From positions 124,001 through 188,000 of the forward strand of contig NZ_JACIBV010000002.1 of NCBI RefSeq assembly GCF_014195505.1: a stretch of DNA of 64,000 nucleotides, written 5' to 3'. Below the pieces are notes generated by a model that worked only from the letters and a program-made list of their open reading frames with translations, was not told where the DNA came from and searched no databases. The number at the start of each line of letters is the position of its first letter. The first letter of the stretch is position 1. Source of the stretch: Nonomuraea dietziae (GTDB taxonomy: Bacteria > Actinomycetota > Actinomycetes > Streptosporangiales > Streptosporangiaceae). Of this stretch, positions 1 through 8,919 are shown piece by piece. The translations under genes and the position numbers were made by a program.

Positions 1-942
1 CTGGCCGCCGGCGAGTGGGACGACGCCGAACGTACGGGACAACGCGCGCTGGAGCTGACCACGTCCCACGGAAACGCGCTGTTCACCCACCACACCCGTG
101 CCTATCTCGGGCTCCTGGCCGCCATGCGTGGCCAGGTCGAACGGGCACGGGAGTCGCAGGCCGTCCTGGACGCCTGGGCCCGCCCGCGCGGTGTGGGGTT
201 CCTGACCCAGATCGCCGACGCCATCGGCACGGCGGCGGCCCTGAGCGAGGGTGACTACGAAGCCGCCTACCTGTACGCCATCGGCATCACGCCGCCCGGA
301 TCGTTCGAACGCTACGCCCACCAGGCCTCACGCACGCTGCTCGACCTGGTCGAGGCCGCCGTGCACACCGGGCGCCTGGAGCAGGCCCGCCGGCACGCCC
401 AGGCCGCCTCCGACGCCGGCCTGCCCGGGGTGTCCCCCCGGCTGGCCCTCATCACGTACGGCGCCCTGGCGATGACGGCCGCCGACGAGAAGGAGGCCGA
501 GGACATGTACGCCAGGGCCGAGGCCCACCCGGCCGGAGCCGGCTTCCCCTTCGAGCTGGCGCGCATCCGCCTGGCCCACGGCGTCCGGCTCAGGCACACG
601 CGGGGGCCCAAGGCCGCGCGGCCCGTCCTGGTCCGCGCCGCCGAGTCCTTCGAACGGCTCGGCGCCAGAGGCTGGGCCGAACGCGCCCAGGCCGAGCTGC
701 GCTCCTCGGGTGCGCCCGCCCGCGCCTCGCTGTCGTACCTGACCGCGCTCACCTGGCAGGAACGCCGCATCGCCGAGCTGGCCGCAAGCGGGCTGACGAA
801 CAAGGAGATCGGCGCACGCATGCACCTGTCCCCGCGTACCGTCAGCTCCCATCTCTACCGGGTCTTCCCGAAACTGGGCGTCACCTCCCGGGCCGCGCTG
901 CGCGACGCTCTGGGCAAGACCGGCGCCGGTGGCGATGTGTGA
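1..942 (+). CDS. LuxR-family transcriptional regulator, C-terminal part (cut by window edge)
   Basis: The reading frame is already open at base 1 and continues to the stop at 942, so the 5' part lies outside the window. The visible ~313 residues are an alanine-rich helical (TPR-like) region followed by a C-terminal LuxR-type helix-turn-helix: the core LTWQERRIAELAASGLTNKE is followed by IGARMHLSPRTVSSHLYRVF. This arrangement fits large LuxR/MalT-type actinobacterial regulators that carry an N-terminal ATPase, but that domain cannot be seen here. It converges on the hydrolase gene that ends at 950, only 7 bases away. Target genes are unknown. Confidence 0.9.
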   Translation: MAAGEWDDAERTGQRALELTTSHGNALFTHHTRAYLGLLAAMRGQVERARESQAVLDAWARPRGVGFLTQIADAIGTAAALSEGDYEAAYLYAIGITPPGSFERYAHQASRTLLDLVEAAVHTGRLEQARRHAQAASDAGLPGVSPRLALITYGALAMTAADEKEAEDMYARAEAHPAGAGFPFELARIRLAHGVRLRHTRGPKAARPVLVRAAESFERLGARGWAERAQAELRSSGAPARASLSYLTALTWQERRIAELAASGLTNKEIGARMHLSPRTVSSHLYRVFPKLGVTSRAALRDALGKTGAGGDV

Positions 943-949
943 GCCCCCT

Positions 950-1723
950 TCACCACTTCGACGGGTCGGCGCGCACTCCTTGCTCGGCGAGCCAGACCAG
1001 CACGTAGTCGGCGACCGCTCGCCAGCCGCTGTCGAGGACCAGCGAATGGGCCCGGTCCGGGAACTGCTTGAGGTTGCTGGTGGCCGTCGAGTCTCCGTAC
1101 AACTTGTACACGGCCCGGGTGACGTGATCGGGCACCAGCCGGTCCTCCTGCCCCGAGATCAGCAGCAGCGGGCCGCGGCCGGTGTTGCCGTGGTCCACGA
1201 CCGCCCGCGGATGCCGTACGGCGCCGCCATGCCCCAGCTCGGTCAGCAGCCGGCGCGACCCGGGAACGACGTGGCGCTCGAACAGCTCGGCGGACTCCTG
1301 GTCGGTGACCGCGTTGGCGAACAGCCGCCGGAACCTCCCGGCGTCCATCGACACCGGCCACGGATCCCCAGGCGCCAGGGCGGTCGCGTGATCGACAGGG
1401 GCGGGGGCGATGGCGACCGCGGCACAGCCCGCGTTGGCGCCCAGGAGGTGCTGCGCGATGAGGCCGCCCACCGAGTGGCCGACGATCACGGGCGGGGTGT
1501 CGAAGGAACGGACGATGCGTGCGTAGTGATCCGTGAGCGCGTCGAGCCCCAACTCGTGGAGCGTCTCGGGACGCCGGCGGGCCTCGCCCACCGTGGCGGG
1601 CTCTCCCGGCCAGCCCGGCGCGCAGACGGCGAACCCGAAACTGGAGAAGCGCTCCTTCCATGACTCCCACGACGACGCGTGGAGCCACGCGCCGTGGATG
1701 AAGACGACGGGAGTGGGGTTCAC
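950..1723 (-). CDS. alpha/beta-fold hydrolase, cytoplasmic
   Basis: 257 residues and no signal peptide. The N-terminus has the oxyanion-type HGAW motif (residues 10-13). The nucleophile elbow is GHSVGG with Ser84. A late His in the DRAHSLVLD stretch is the likely catalytic base. This is a complete serine alpha/beta hydrolase of the small esterase/lactonase kind; the substrate cannot be predicted. It is divergent from the Tat-exported hydrolase at 1995, with about 270 bases between them. The conserved element at 1908-1953 in that gap faces the other gene. Confidence 0.88.
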   Translation of the reverse strand: MNPTPVVFIHGAWLHASSWESWKERFSSFGFAVCAPGWPGEPATVGEARRRPETLHELGLDALTDHYARIVRSFDTPPVIVGHSVGGLIAQHLLGANAGCAAVAIAPAPVDHATALAPGDPWPVSMDAGRFRRLFANAVTDQESAELFERHVVPGSRRLLTELGHGGAVRHPRAVVDHGNTGRGPLLLISGQEDRLVPDHVTRAVYKLYGDSTATSNLKQFPDRAHSLVLDSGWRAVADYVLVWLAEQGVRADPSKW

Positions 1724-1907
1724 GGATCCTCCGGAAAGGGCTCAGGACCAGGTCTGCACAAGGATCGCCCGGATGCGCCCGGGCGGGAACAGTCGAATGA
1801 CCGAATGTCCCCGTCCGCGTCGCTTCGCTGGTCCGGCTGGTCCGCCGGGACACCGTGCTCCGGCGAGCTTGTCGTGTGGCCGGCACGGCTGCCGGTCGCC
1901 GTGTCTC

Positions 1908-1953
1908 ACCGTCATCTGACTGATGTGTCGGGCCCCCCTGCCCGAAACAGTAA
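1908..1953 (+). promoter_or_regulatory. bipartite upstream element, copy 1
   Basis: ACCGTCATCTGACTGATGTG (1908-1927) contains the inverted repeat GTCA-N2-TGAC. It is followed after 19 bases by ACAGTAA (1947-1953). The same arrangement precedes the hydrolase genes starting at 5086 (minus) and 5525 (plus). The block ends 67 bases before the start codon at 1995. It may be an operator, an alternative-sigma promoter, or both; which one is inference. Confidence 0.65.
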
Positions 1954-1994
1954 GAAATGCCGCATTCCTTGTGACACGACACGGAGGACTCCAC

Positions 1995-3053
1995 ATGATC
2001 AACAGGCGCACCTTCGGCAAGGCCGTCGGTTTGGCCACCGGCGCGGCCGTCGCCTCGCTGGCGGGCTTGCAGGCCTTCCCTTCCGCCTCCGCCACCACGC
2101 GCGGGGCGGCCCCGAGGTTGCCGGCGGTCACGCGCGGCACGCACACGTCCTTCGCCTCGCTGAAGCAGGTCAAGGCCGGGCTGCTGGACATCGGCTACGC
2201 CGAGGCCGGCCCGGCCCGCGGGCCCGTGGTCATCTGCCTGCACGGCTGGCCGTACGACATCCACAGCTTCGTCGACGTCGCTCCGCTGCTGGCGGCGCAG
2301 GGTTACCGGGTGATCGTTCCCTACCTGCGCGGTCACGGCACGACGCGGTTCCTGTCCTCGAAGACGTTCCGCAACGCTCAGCAGTCGGCGATCGCGCTCG
2401 ACATCATCGCCCTGATGGACGCCCTCAAGATCGACAAGGCCTTGCTCGCCGGCTTCGACTGGGGGTCGAGGACCGCCGACATCATCGCGGCCCTGTGGCC
2501 GCAGCGGTGCAAGGCCCTGGTGTCGGTGAGCGGCTACGTCATCACGAACCTCGAGGCCAACCTCGAGCCGCTGCCGCCGAAGGCGGAGTACGCCTGGTGG
2601 TACCAGTACTACTTCGCCACCGAGCGGGGGCTGAAGGCCATGGAGGACAAGAGCAAGCGCCACGACCTGACCCGGCTCGTCTGGGACACCGTCTCCCCGA
2701 CGTGGGACTTCGACGACGCCACCTTCGACCGCACGGCCGCGGCCTTCGACAACCCCGACTACGCGGCCATCGTGATCCACAACTACCGGTGGCGGCTGAG
2801 CCTGGCCGACGGGGAGCGCCGTTACGACGGTCTGGAGAAGCGGCTCGCCGACCGGCCGGTCATCAAGGTCCCGACCATCACCCTTGACGCCGAGCGCGAC
2901 CCCTTCACGGCGCCGCCGGGCGACGGCTCGTCGTACCGCAACATGTTCACCGGCCCCTACGAACACCGCACCCTGGCGGGTATCGGCCACAACCTGCCGC
3001 AGGAGGCGCCCACGGCCTTCGCCCAGGCCGTCGTCGACGTGGACCACCTCTGA
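1995..3053 (+). CDS. Tat-exported epoxide-hydrolase-like alpha/beta hydrolase
   Basis: The start at 1995 is chosen because GGAGG lies just upstream and it places a twin-arginine signal (NRRTFGK, then a hydrophobic alanine-rich stretch to about residue 34) at the N-terminus. The product is 352 residues. HGWP at 83-86 forms the oxyanion side. The nucleophile elbow is GFDWG with Asp155 instead of Ser, as in epoxide hydrolases and haloacid dehalogenases. His332 in GIGHNLP is the likely base. It is therefore probably an exported, Asp-nucleophile hydrolase with unknown substrate. A strong hairpin terminator follows at 3084-3124. Upstream it carries copy 1 of the shared bipartite element. Confidence 0.88.
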   Translation: MINRRTFGKAVGLATGAAVASLAGLQAFPSASATTRGAAPRLPAVTRGTHTSFASLKQVKAGLLDIGYAEAGPARGPVVICLHGWPYDIHSFVDVAPLLAAQGYRVIVPYLRGHGTTRFLSSKTFRNAQQSAIALDIIALMDALKIDKALLAGFDWGSRTADIIAALWPQRCKALVSVSGYVITNLEANLEPLPPKAEYAWWYQYYFATERGLKAMEDKSKRHDLTRLVWDTVSPTWDFDDATFDRTAAAFDNPDYAAIVIHNYRWRLSLADGERRYDGLEKRLADRPVIKVPTITLDAERDPFTAPPGDGSSYRNMFTGPYEHRTLAGIGHNLPQEAPTAFAQAVVDVDHL

Positions 3054-3083
3054 CGAGCGCGACGGCAGGCCCACCACCTGCGT

Positions 3084-3124
3084 CACCGAAAGCCTGCCGG
3101 ATGCGATCCGGCAGGCTTTCGGTG
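3084..3124 (+). terminator. strong hairpin terminator
   Basis: A perfect 19-bp inverted repeat (left arm 3084-3102, right arm 3106-3124) with a 3-base GCG loop, 30 bases after the stop of the hydrolase at 3053. There is no long T tract, as is usual in GC-rich actinomycetes. No gene is seen between this hairpin and the next one at 3327. Confidence 0.85.
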
Positions 3125-3326
3125 CGTCTGTGGCTTTGTCGCAGCCACGCCTCGGCTTCGTGTGGCGCGCCCTCCGCGACCCGCCGAGTCGTCCAGACGC
3201 TGGGTCAGCAACGATGCGCGAAGCGCCGACCATGAAGCAGCCGTACATCCAGCCGAAAGGGCCCTCACTGCGCGGCGGATTCAAGGGGTCGTAGCAACAC
3301 CACTGATCAACTGAGCCAAGAGCTCA

Positions 3327-3366
3327 GCGAGACGCCCGGCTGGGGTTTCCCAGCCGGGCGTCTCGC
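3327..3366 (-). terminator. strong hairpin terminator
   Basis: A perfect 18-bp stem (3327-3344 with 3349-3366) and a 4-base loop. It lies about 110 bases beyond the stop of the leftward tannase gene at 3473, so it most likely ends that transcript. With the hairpin at 3084 it insulates the two converging genes. Confidence 0.82.
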
Positions 3367-3472
3367 GTGGTCGGCCGTTTCGCGTGGTCGGCCGTTCAGT
3401 CCGGCGGCGATGGCGGCGAGGTGCTCGGGGCTGCGGATCGACAGATCGGCGCCCTTGGGGAAGTGCTGGTCG

Positions 3473-5086
3473 TCAGCGCCGGACGGGAGCGCAGGAGTAG
3501 CTGCCGGCGTCGGCCGGATCGCCGTGACCGGTGTAGCGGGAGACGAACGGGTACCGGCACAACTCGCGCCTCATCGTCTTGCCGGAGGAGTCCGTGATGG
3601 CGGCGCTCAGCGTCTGCGGAGCCTTGCCCTGTTCGACCCAGGCCGTCAGGGCACCAAGGGCGTCGGTGGGCTTCGGGCCGGTGCTCGTGTCTCCTGCGCA
3701 GTGGGAGACGCCCGGTGCCAGGAACACCCGGTAGAAGTCGTCGACCCGGCGCGCACCGCCCATGGCAAGCTCCACCCGCCGGCGGTAGTCCACGGTGCCC
3801 TGGGCCGGAATCAGCTGGTCGGCCTGGCCGTGCCAGGTGAGGAGCTTGCCGCCGGACCTGCGGAACGCCGACAGGTCGGGGTCGTCGGTGCCGGTGATCG
3901 TGTCGTACTCGGCCTGGGACTGCTTGAACAGCTTGGCGAACTCGGCGTAGGTGATCGTCGAGAGGTCGTAGGAGGGCTGCCGCTTCAGCCACGTCGCGAC
4001 CCAGGCGGCCGGGACCGGGAACGGCGCGCCCATGCGGTTGCCGTCCGCGTCGGGCTGGGTGCCGGCGAGGTCGAAGCCGGCTCCGATCGGTACGCCGGAC
4101 CACAGCTTCGTGCCGGACGGGGTGCGGGGGCCGTCCCAGATCTTGCGTACGACGGCCGCGTCGGCCGCGGTGATGGTCTCCTGCTTGCCCTCGCACTCGA
4201 CCGTCCTGCCGACGAGCCGGCGCGGGTCGAAGTCGCACGTGGAAGGGTCGCCGATGAGCCCGTCGCGGGCGCCGTCGAGCGGGTCGCAGGCCTTGACGGC
4301 GGCCTGGTTGAACAGGTTGAGCTCGCAGGGGGCGGGGAAGGTGTTCTCCTCGTTCATCACCACCTGCGGCCACAGGGTCGCGACCTCGAACTCGTCCCAG
4401 TTGATCGCCGGAGCGGTGGCCAGGATGCCGTCGTAGTCGCCGGGGTGGCGCTGGGCCTCCATGTAGCCCTGGCGGCCTCCGGTCGAGCAGCCGTTCCAGT
4501 ACGAGTAGGAGGCGGGCTTGCCGTACACCTTGGCGATGACCTGCTTGGCGACGACCGTCATCTCGTGCTGTGAGCGGTCGGCGAAGTTCTTCAGCAGCGC
4601 CGTGTTCACCTCGCCCGCGCTGTTCAGGGCCCAGGTGGTGTCCAGGTAGGTGCCGACGCCGGCGTCGGTGGTCGCGGCGGCGTAGCCGCTCTTGATCGCG
4701 CCGGCCAGGCCCGCGCCGTAGTCGCCGGCGGCGAAGGCGCTGCCGCCCAATGCCTGGAAACGGCCGGTCCAGCCCGTCTCAGGCAGCCAGATCTGCACCT
4801 TGGCGTGGTCGCCGACGCCCGGGTGAGTGAGCGTGACGGTGACCGCGCAGTGGGCCGGCACGCCGGGGATGTCGGCACCGGGCAGCGGCGTCACCGGCGG
4901 GACGTTCACGGTGCCCGCCTCCCGGTGCTGCGCCGTCACGGATTCCACCGTGGTGCCTGCCGGGGCGGTCACGGCGATGGACGAGCAGGTGAAGGGGGTG
5001 GCGACGGCAGCCGCGGCACCGGTCGGCAGGCACATCGCCGCCGCAAGCGGCACACCGGCCGCGAGAATGATCAGAAAGCGCTTCAT
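3473..5086 (-). CDS. secreted tannase/feruloyl-esterase family protein
   Basis: 537 residues from the ATG at 5086, which is preceded by AAAGGA and gives a clean Sec signal peptide (about residues 1-27, ending in GAAAA). The frame is open 17 codons further upstream, but that would bury the signal. The family hallmark CS-D-HC arrangement is visible: Cys200-Ser201 in GCSTGG and His462-Cys463 in GVSHCAG, where the two cysteines bridge and place the catalytic Ser and His together. Known members hydrolyse ester bonds of tannins, ferulates or similar aryl esters outside the cell. It is divergent from the hydrolase at 5525; both carry the bipartite element. Confidence 0.92.
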   Translation of the reverse strand: MKRFLIILAAGVPLAAAMCLPTGAAAAVATPFTCSSIAVTAPAGTTVESVTAQHREAGTVNVPPVTPLPGADIPGVPAHCAVTVTLTHPGVGDHAKVQIWLPETGWTGRFQALGGSAFAAGDYGAGLAGAIKSGYAAATTDAGVGTYLDTTWALNSAGEVNTALLKNFADRSQHEMTVVAKQVIAKVYGKPASYSYWNGCSTGGRQGYMEAQRHPGDYDGILATAPAINWDEFEVATLWPQVVMNEENTFPAPCELNLFNQAAVKACDPLDGARDGLIGDPSTCDFDPRRLVGRTVECEGKQETITAADAAVVRKIWDGPRTPSGTKLWSGVPIGAGFDLAGTQPDADGNRMGAPFPVPAAWVATWLKRQPSYDLSTITYAEFAKLFKQSQAEYDTITGTDDPDLSAFRRSGGKLLTWHGQADQLIPAQGTVDYRRRVELAMGGARRVDDFYRVFLAPGVSHCAGDTSTGPKPTDALGALTAWVEQGKAPQTLSAAITDSSGKTMRRELCRYPFVSRYTGHGDPADAGSYSCAPVRR

Positions 5087-5133
5087 GACGTTCCTTTCGC
5101 TGAAGTTCAGGTCGTCAGCTGTTGGGGTGCGTC

Positions 5134-5180
5134 TCACTGTCGTTCGCGGCCGACACCCGGCACATCAGTCAGTTGACGGT
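5134..5180 (-). promoter_or_regulatory. bipartite upstream element, copy 2
   Basis: Read on the minus strand, ACCGTCAACTGACTGATGTG (5180 to 5161) differs from copy 1 at one base. ACAGTGA follows after 20 bases (5140 to 5134). The 20-mer ends 74 bases before the tannase start at 5086. The GTCA-N2-TGAC dyad is retained. Confidence 0.65.
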
Positions 5181-5429
5181 CAGCACCGGCGAGCCGCTCC
5201 GGGCGCACGTCACACGCGCTGCGGCGCACTCAGCGGGCCGCATGCGGGGCATGCGCGCGGCTCTTCCGCCCATGGCGCGCGCGGTGCCGCCCGTGCTCAC
5301 GTCGCCGACTGAAGAGTCGAATGGCTTAACGCGCCGAGGCGCGCACACGACCGCCACGCAAGGCGAGGTTGCCCATCGACCAGCGCCGTTGTGCTGCCGA
5401 ACGTCGGTCAGGCCGACTCCTCATGCCTG

Positions 5430-5476
5430 ACCGTCAAATGACCGATGTGGCCGCGGCCCTTCCCGGATGACAGTGA
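5430..5476 (+). promoter_or_regulatory. bipartite upstream element, copy 3
   Basis: ACCGTCAAATGACCGATGTG (5430-5449) matches copy 1 at 17 of 20 bases and keeps the GTCA-N2-TGAC dyad. ACAGTGA follows after 20 bases (5470-5476). The 20-mer ends 75 bases before the GTG start at 5525. Copies 2 and 3 face outward from the shared 438-base intergenic region, in which no gene is seen. Confidence 0.62.
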
Positions 5477-5524
5477 TGGCGCCAGATTCACCACCTTCGT
5501 CCCAAGCTTTGAAAGGGGAATTCC

Positions 5525-6352
5525 GTGGCCAGCAGCAAGGGTGTACGCAGCAGGGGGCTCACGTGGGGCGCCCTGTCGACGGTCGCGATCGGTCTCCTGA
5601 CCACCGCCGTCGCCACGCCCGCCCTCGCGGCGGACAAGCCCGCCAAACCGACCATCGTGCTGGAGCACGGCGCCTTCGCCGACGCCTCCAGCTGGAACGC
5701 GGTGATCAAAGAGCTGCGCGCGGACGGCTATCCCGTCGTCGCCGCGGCCAACCCGCTGCGCGGACCGGCCCACGACGCGGCAGCACTCCGCAGCGTCCTC
5801 GATCACGTCGCCGGACCCAAGATCCTCGTCGGGCACTCCTACGGCGGCTCGGTCATCAGCGTCGCCGGCGCGAACGACCCCCAGGTCAAGGCCCTCGTGT
5901 ACGTCGCCGCCTTCCTGCCCGCCCCCGGCGAGACCGCCCTGGAGCTGACGAACAAGTACCCCGGCTCCACCCTCCCCGCCACCCTCGACCCCACCCCTTT
6001 CGCCCTCCCCGACGGCACTGCCGGAACCGACCTGTACATCAAGCCCGGCAAGTTCCACCACCAGTTCGCCGCCGACGTACCGGCCGGCACCGCGGCCCTC
6101 ATGGCCGCCACCCAGCGGCCCATCGCCCAGTCCGCCCTGGAGGAGACGACCGAGGCCGCCGCATGGAAGGACAAGCCCACCTGGGCCGTCATCACGACCC
6201 AGGACCTCAACATCCCGGCCGAAGTGCAGCGCTACATGGCCAAGCGCGCCCACGCGCACTCCGTCGAAGTACGCGCCTCCCATTCCGTCGCCGTCTCCCA
6301 GCCCAAGACCGTGGCGGGCGTCATCGAGAAGGCCGCACGCACCACCCGATAG
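5525..6352 (+). CDS. secreted alpha/beta-fold serine hydrolase
   Basis: GTG start at 5525 behind GAAAGGGG; 275 residues. A Sec signal peptide (hydrophobic stretch about residues 13-36, ending in TPALAA) is followed by a compact hydrolase domain: EHGAF at 48-52, GHSYGG with Ser105, and His253 in SHSVAV. This matches small actinobacterial alpha/beta hydrolases (salicylate-esterase/EstC-like); the substrate is unknown. The glyoxalase-fold gene at 6382 follows after 29 bases and the flavoprotein at 6870 after that, so the three may be co-transcribed from the element at 5430. Confidence 0.9.
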   Translation: MASSKGVRSRGLTWGALSTVAIGLLTTAVATPALAADKPAKPTIVLEHGAFADASSWNAVIKELRADGYPVVAAANPLRGPAHDAAALRSVLDHVAGPKILVGHSYGGSVISVAGANDPQVKALVYVAAFLPAPGETALELTNKYPGSTLPATLDPTPFALPDGTAGTDLYIKPGKFHHQFAADVPAGTAALMAATQRPIAQSALEETTEAAAWKDKPTWAVITTQDLNIPAEVQRYMAKRAHAHSVEVRASHSVAVSQPKTVAGVIEKAARTTR

Positions 6353-6381
6353 CCCCACGACCCGAAAGAAGGATCACAACC

Positions 6382-6828
6382 ATGGACATGAAGCTCGAAG
6401 TCGTCGTCCTGCCCGTATCCGACGTCGACCGCGCCAAGGACTTCTACACCCGGCAGCTCGGTTTCCGCCTCGACGCGGACTTCCCCATCAACGACGGTTA
6501 CCGGATCATCCAGGTCACTCCCCCCGGTTCGGCCTGCTCGATCATCTTCGGCGACGGCCTCACCGACGCCGAACCCGGCGCGGTCGAGGGGCTGCACCTG
6601 ATCGTGTCCGACATCGAGCAAGCCCACAGGGAACTGGCCGGCCGCGGCGTCGACGTCACCGGCCCGTTCCACGACGCCACCGGCGCTTTCCACCAGGCCG
6701 GCGAGACCAGCCGCGTCATGGGCCTGCACCCGCAGCGTGCCAGCTACGGCTCCTTCGCCTCGTTCGCCGACCCCGACGGCAACCGCTGGTTCCTGCAGCA
6801 GATCATCGAACGGCTGCCCGGCCGCTGA
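6382..6828 (+). CDS. VOC-superfamily (glyoxalase/bleomycin-resistance-fold) protein
   Basis: 148 residues from the ATG at 6382, with AAAGAAGGA upstream. The start MDMKLEVVVLPVSDVDRAKD is the usual first strand and helix of a vicinal-oxygen-chelate domain, and the C-terminus has FADPDGNRWFLQQI, the usual last strand. It probably forms a dimer that binds a small molecule or metal. Catalysis (glyoxalase or dioxygenase type) cannot be assigned from sequence alone. It is 29 bases after the secreted hydrolase and 41 bases before the flavoprotein gene, a likely operon. Confidence 0.88.
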   Translation: MDMKLEVVVLPVSDVDRAKDFYTRQLGFRLDADFPINDGYRIIQVTPPGSACSIIFGDGLTDAEPGAVEGLHLIVSDIEQAHRELAGRGVDVTGPFHDATGAFHQAGETSRVMGLHPQRASYGSFASFADPDGNRWFLQQIIERLPGR

Positions 6829-6869
6829 CCAGCGGCATCCCCGAGACACGGCCACACGATGGAGGACCA

Positions 6870-8015
6870 GTGACCAACGTAGACACCCGTACCTATGACG
6901 TGGTCGTGATCGGGGCCGGCCCGGTCGGCGAGAACGTCGCCGACCGGACCACCGCCGCCGGCCTGAGCACCGTCATCGTGGAAAGCGAACTCGTCGGCGG
7001 TGAATGCTCCTACTGGGCGTGCGAACCGAGCAAAGCCCTGCTGCGCCCCGCACTCCTGCGTGCCGACGCCGGACGGGTGCCCGGCCTGGGCCCGGCCGCC
7101 GCCGGACCGCTGGACACCGCCGCCGTACTGGCGCATCGCGACCGCATGGCCGCCCACTGGAACGACGACGGCCAGGTCGAATGGCTCAAAACGGCCGGCA
7201 TCGACCTCCAGCGCGGCCACGGCCGCCTCGACGGGCCACGACGCGTGGCCGTGACCACCCCCGACGGCGGAACCATCCGCCTGCTGGCCCGGCACGCCGT
7301 GGCCGTGTGCACCGGCAGTACAGCCGCCCTCCCCGACCTGCCCGGGCTCGCTGCCCTGCGCCCCTGGACCAGCCGCGAAGCCACCAGCGCCCCGCAGCCG
7401 CCCGGACGACTCGTCATCGTCGGCGCGGGCGTCGTGGCCACCGAGATGGCCACCGCCTGGCAGTCCCTCGGCACCGAGGTCACCCTCCTCGCCCACGGCG
7501 CCCGCCTGCTGCCGCAGATGGAACCCTTCGCCGGCGAACTCGTCGCCGACCGCCTGCGAGAAGCGGGCACCGACCTGCGGTTCGGCGTGACCGTCACCAC
7601 CGCTGCCCGTACGGGCGGCGAGGTCGGCATCACCCTCTCCGGCGGCGGCCGACTCACCGCGGACGAGATCCTCTTCGCCATCGGCCGCGCGCCCCGCACC
7701 GGCGACATCGGCCTCGAGACCGTCGGCCTGATCCCCGGCGACTGGCTCACCACCGACGACTCCCTCACCGTCACCGCCGCCCCGGGCGACTGGCTCTACG
7801 CCGTGGGTGACGTCAACCGGCGGGCCCTGCTCACCCACCAGGGCAAGTTAGGCGCCGAAAAAACGATGCTTAGCTGCGTCGGCGCTGGGAGAGGTAGGTA
7901 CTGGCGGATCTTGCCGGGCACGTGCGGCCGCTGGTCGCCGAGCGAGATGCCCAGCGTCGGGAACTGGTTGGCGATCTCCCGCGCGGTGAGAGGGCCCGGC
8001 GCTGTAGCTGTGTGA
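6870..8015 (+). pseudogene. flavoprotein disulfide reductase (dihydrolipoyl-dehydrogenase-like), 3'-truncated
   Basis: GTG start at 6870 after GGAGGA. The FAD-binding GAGPVGE (15-21), the redox pair Cys46/Cys51 in CSYWACEPSK, and the second Rossmann motif IVGAGVVATEMA (NAD(P)H site) are all present, as in dihydrolipoamide dehydrogenase and mercuric reductase. The family-like sequence stops at THQGK (about residue 327, base 7848). The last ~55 residues look like translated foreign DNA. The C-terminal dimerisation domain, which supplies the catalytic His-Glu pair of the partner subunit, is missing. Normal members are about 450-480 residues, so the product should be inactive unless it has a different role. 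The junction coincides with regulator debris on the opposite strand. Confidence 0.8.
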
Positions 8016-8126
8016 CCTGGCGTTCGCGAGGGTGAAATCGAGATCCGGTGGGTAGTGCTCGAGCACGCCGAGTACGCCGTGCCGAGTCCGGAACGCGAGG
8101 ACTACCTGCGGACGCAGATCGCGCAC
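7860..8126 (-). pseudogene. debris of an unidentified, possibly LuxR-like, gene
   Basis: Read on the minus strand this stretch contains pieces in different frames: RFHPRERQVTQLQRR, reminiscent of the start of a LuxR-type HTH, then LTAREIANQFPTLG after a frameshift, with a stop soon after. An upstream piece reads LAFRTRHGVLGVLEH. No continuous gene can be drawn. It abuts the point where the flavoprotein is cut off, so it is probably the far side of the deletion or insertion that truncated that gene. The parent family is uncertain. Confidence 0.4.
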
Positions 8127-8189
8127 CGATGAGGTTTCCGCGCCGCGCCCGTCTGTACGTGTGAGATCGACTCACAGGAGGCTGACACG

Positions 8190-8753
8190 ATGCGGAAACT
8201 GACCTTCGCCATGAACATGAGCCTGGACGGCTACATCGCCGCGCCCGGCGACGACCTCGGCTGGAGCGTGCCGAGCGACGAGCTGTTCCAGTGGTGGTCC
8301 GACCGGGTGGACGCGACGGGCCTGGCGCTGTACGGGCGCAAGCTGTGGGAGACGATGAGCTCCCACTGGCCGACCGCCGACCAGCAGCCGGGTGCCACAC
8401 CGGCGGCGATCGAGTTCGCCGGCCGCTGGCGGGACATGCCGAAGGTGGTGTTCTCCTCGACGATCGACACGGTCGACTGGAACACCCGTCTGGTCACCGG
8501 CGACGCGGTCGCCGAGATCACCCGGCTCAAGGCCGACGACTTCGGCTCCATGGACATCGGCGGCGCAACGCTCGCCGGGGCGGCCATGCGGGCAGGGCTG
8601 ATCGACGAGTACGCGATCGTCACCCATCCGGTCCTGGTGGGCGGCGGCACGCCGTTCTTCACCGCCCTGGACAGCTGGGTGAACCTGAGCCTGGTGGAGA
8701 CCCGGACGTTTCCCGACGGCGTGGTGCTGACCCGATACGAGACGAGACGATGA
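8190..8753 (+). CDS. dihydrofolate-reductase-like protein (RibD C-terminal family)
   Basis: 187 residues, ATG at 8190 after CAGGAGG. The N-terminus MRKLTFAMNMSLDGYIA is the typical first strand of RibD-C/DHFR-like reductases. LYGRKLWETM and IGGATLAGAAMRAGLIDE are the usual NADPH-side motifs, and VLVGGGTPFF is the conserved late loop. Such proteins are NADPH-binding reductases, but most actinobacterial paralogues have no known substrate. Two further family members lie at 45554 and 46261. A hairpin at 8920 follows. Confidence 0.9.
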   Translation: MRKLTFAMNMSLDGYIAAPGDDLGWSVPSDELFQWWSDRVDATGLALYGRKLWETMSSHWPTADQQPGATPAAIEFAGRWRDMPKVVFSSTIDTVDWNTRLVTGDAVAEITRLKADDFGSMDIGGATLAGAAMRAGLIDEYAIVTHPVLVGGGTPFFTALDSWVNLSLVETRTFPDGVVLTRYETRR

Positions 8754-8919
8754 GCACGGGCCACATGCTCGGCTCATGAGACCAGGCCGAAATCCTTCCT
8801 GGCATGCTCACCGTGACCCTCGGCTATGAGGGAACCTTCCCCGGCCCTTCCTTGCGTTCCGAGTGAGCTGTTGACCTACTCGCTGGAGATGAGGATGATG
8901 ATCTTCGGGCATGAAGATG

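Noticed and set aside
855..3284. Very long open frame on the minus strand
   Set aside because: It runs antisense through two clear hydrolase genes and has Arg/Gly/Val-rich composition without family resemblance; a GC-rich shadow.
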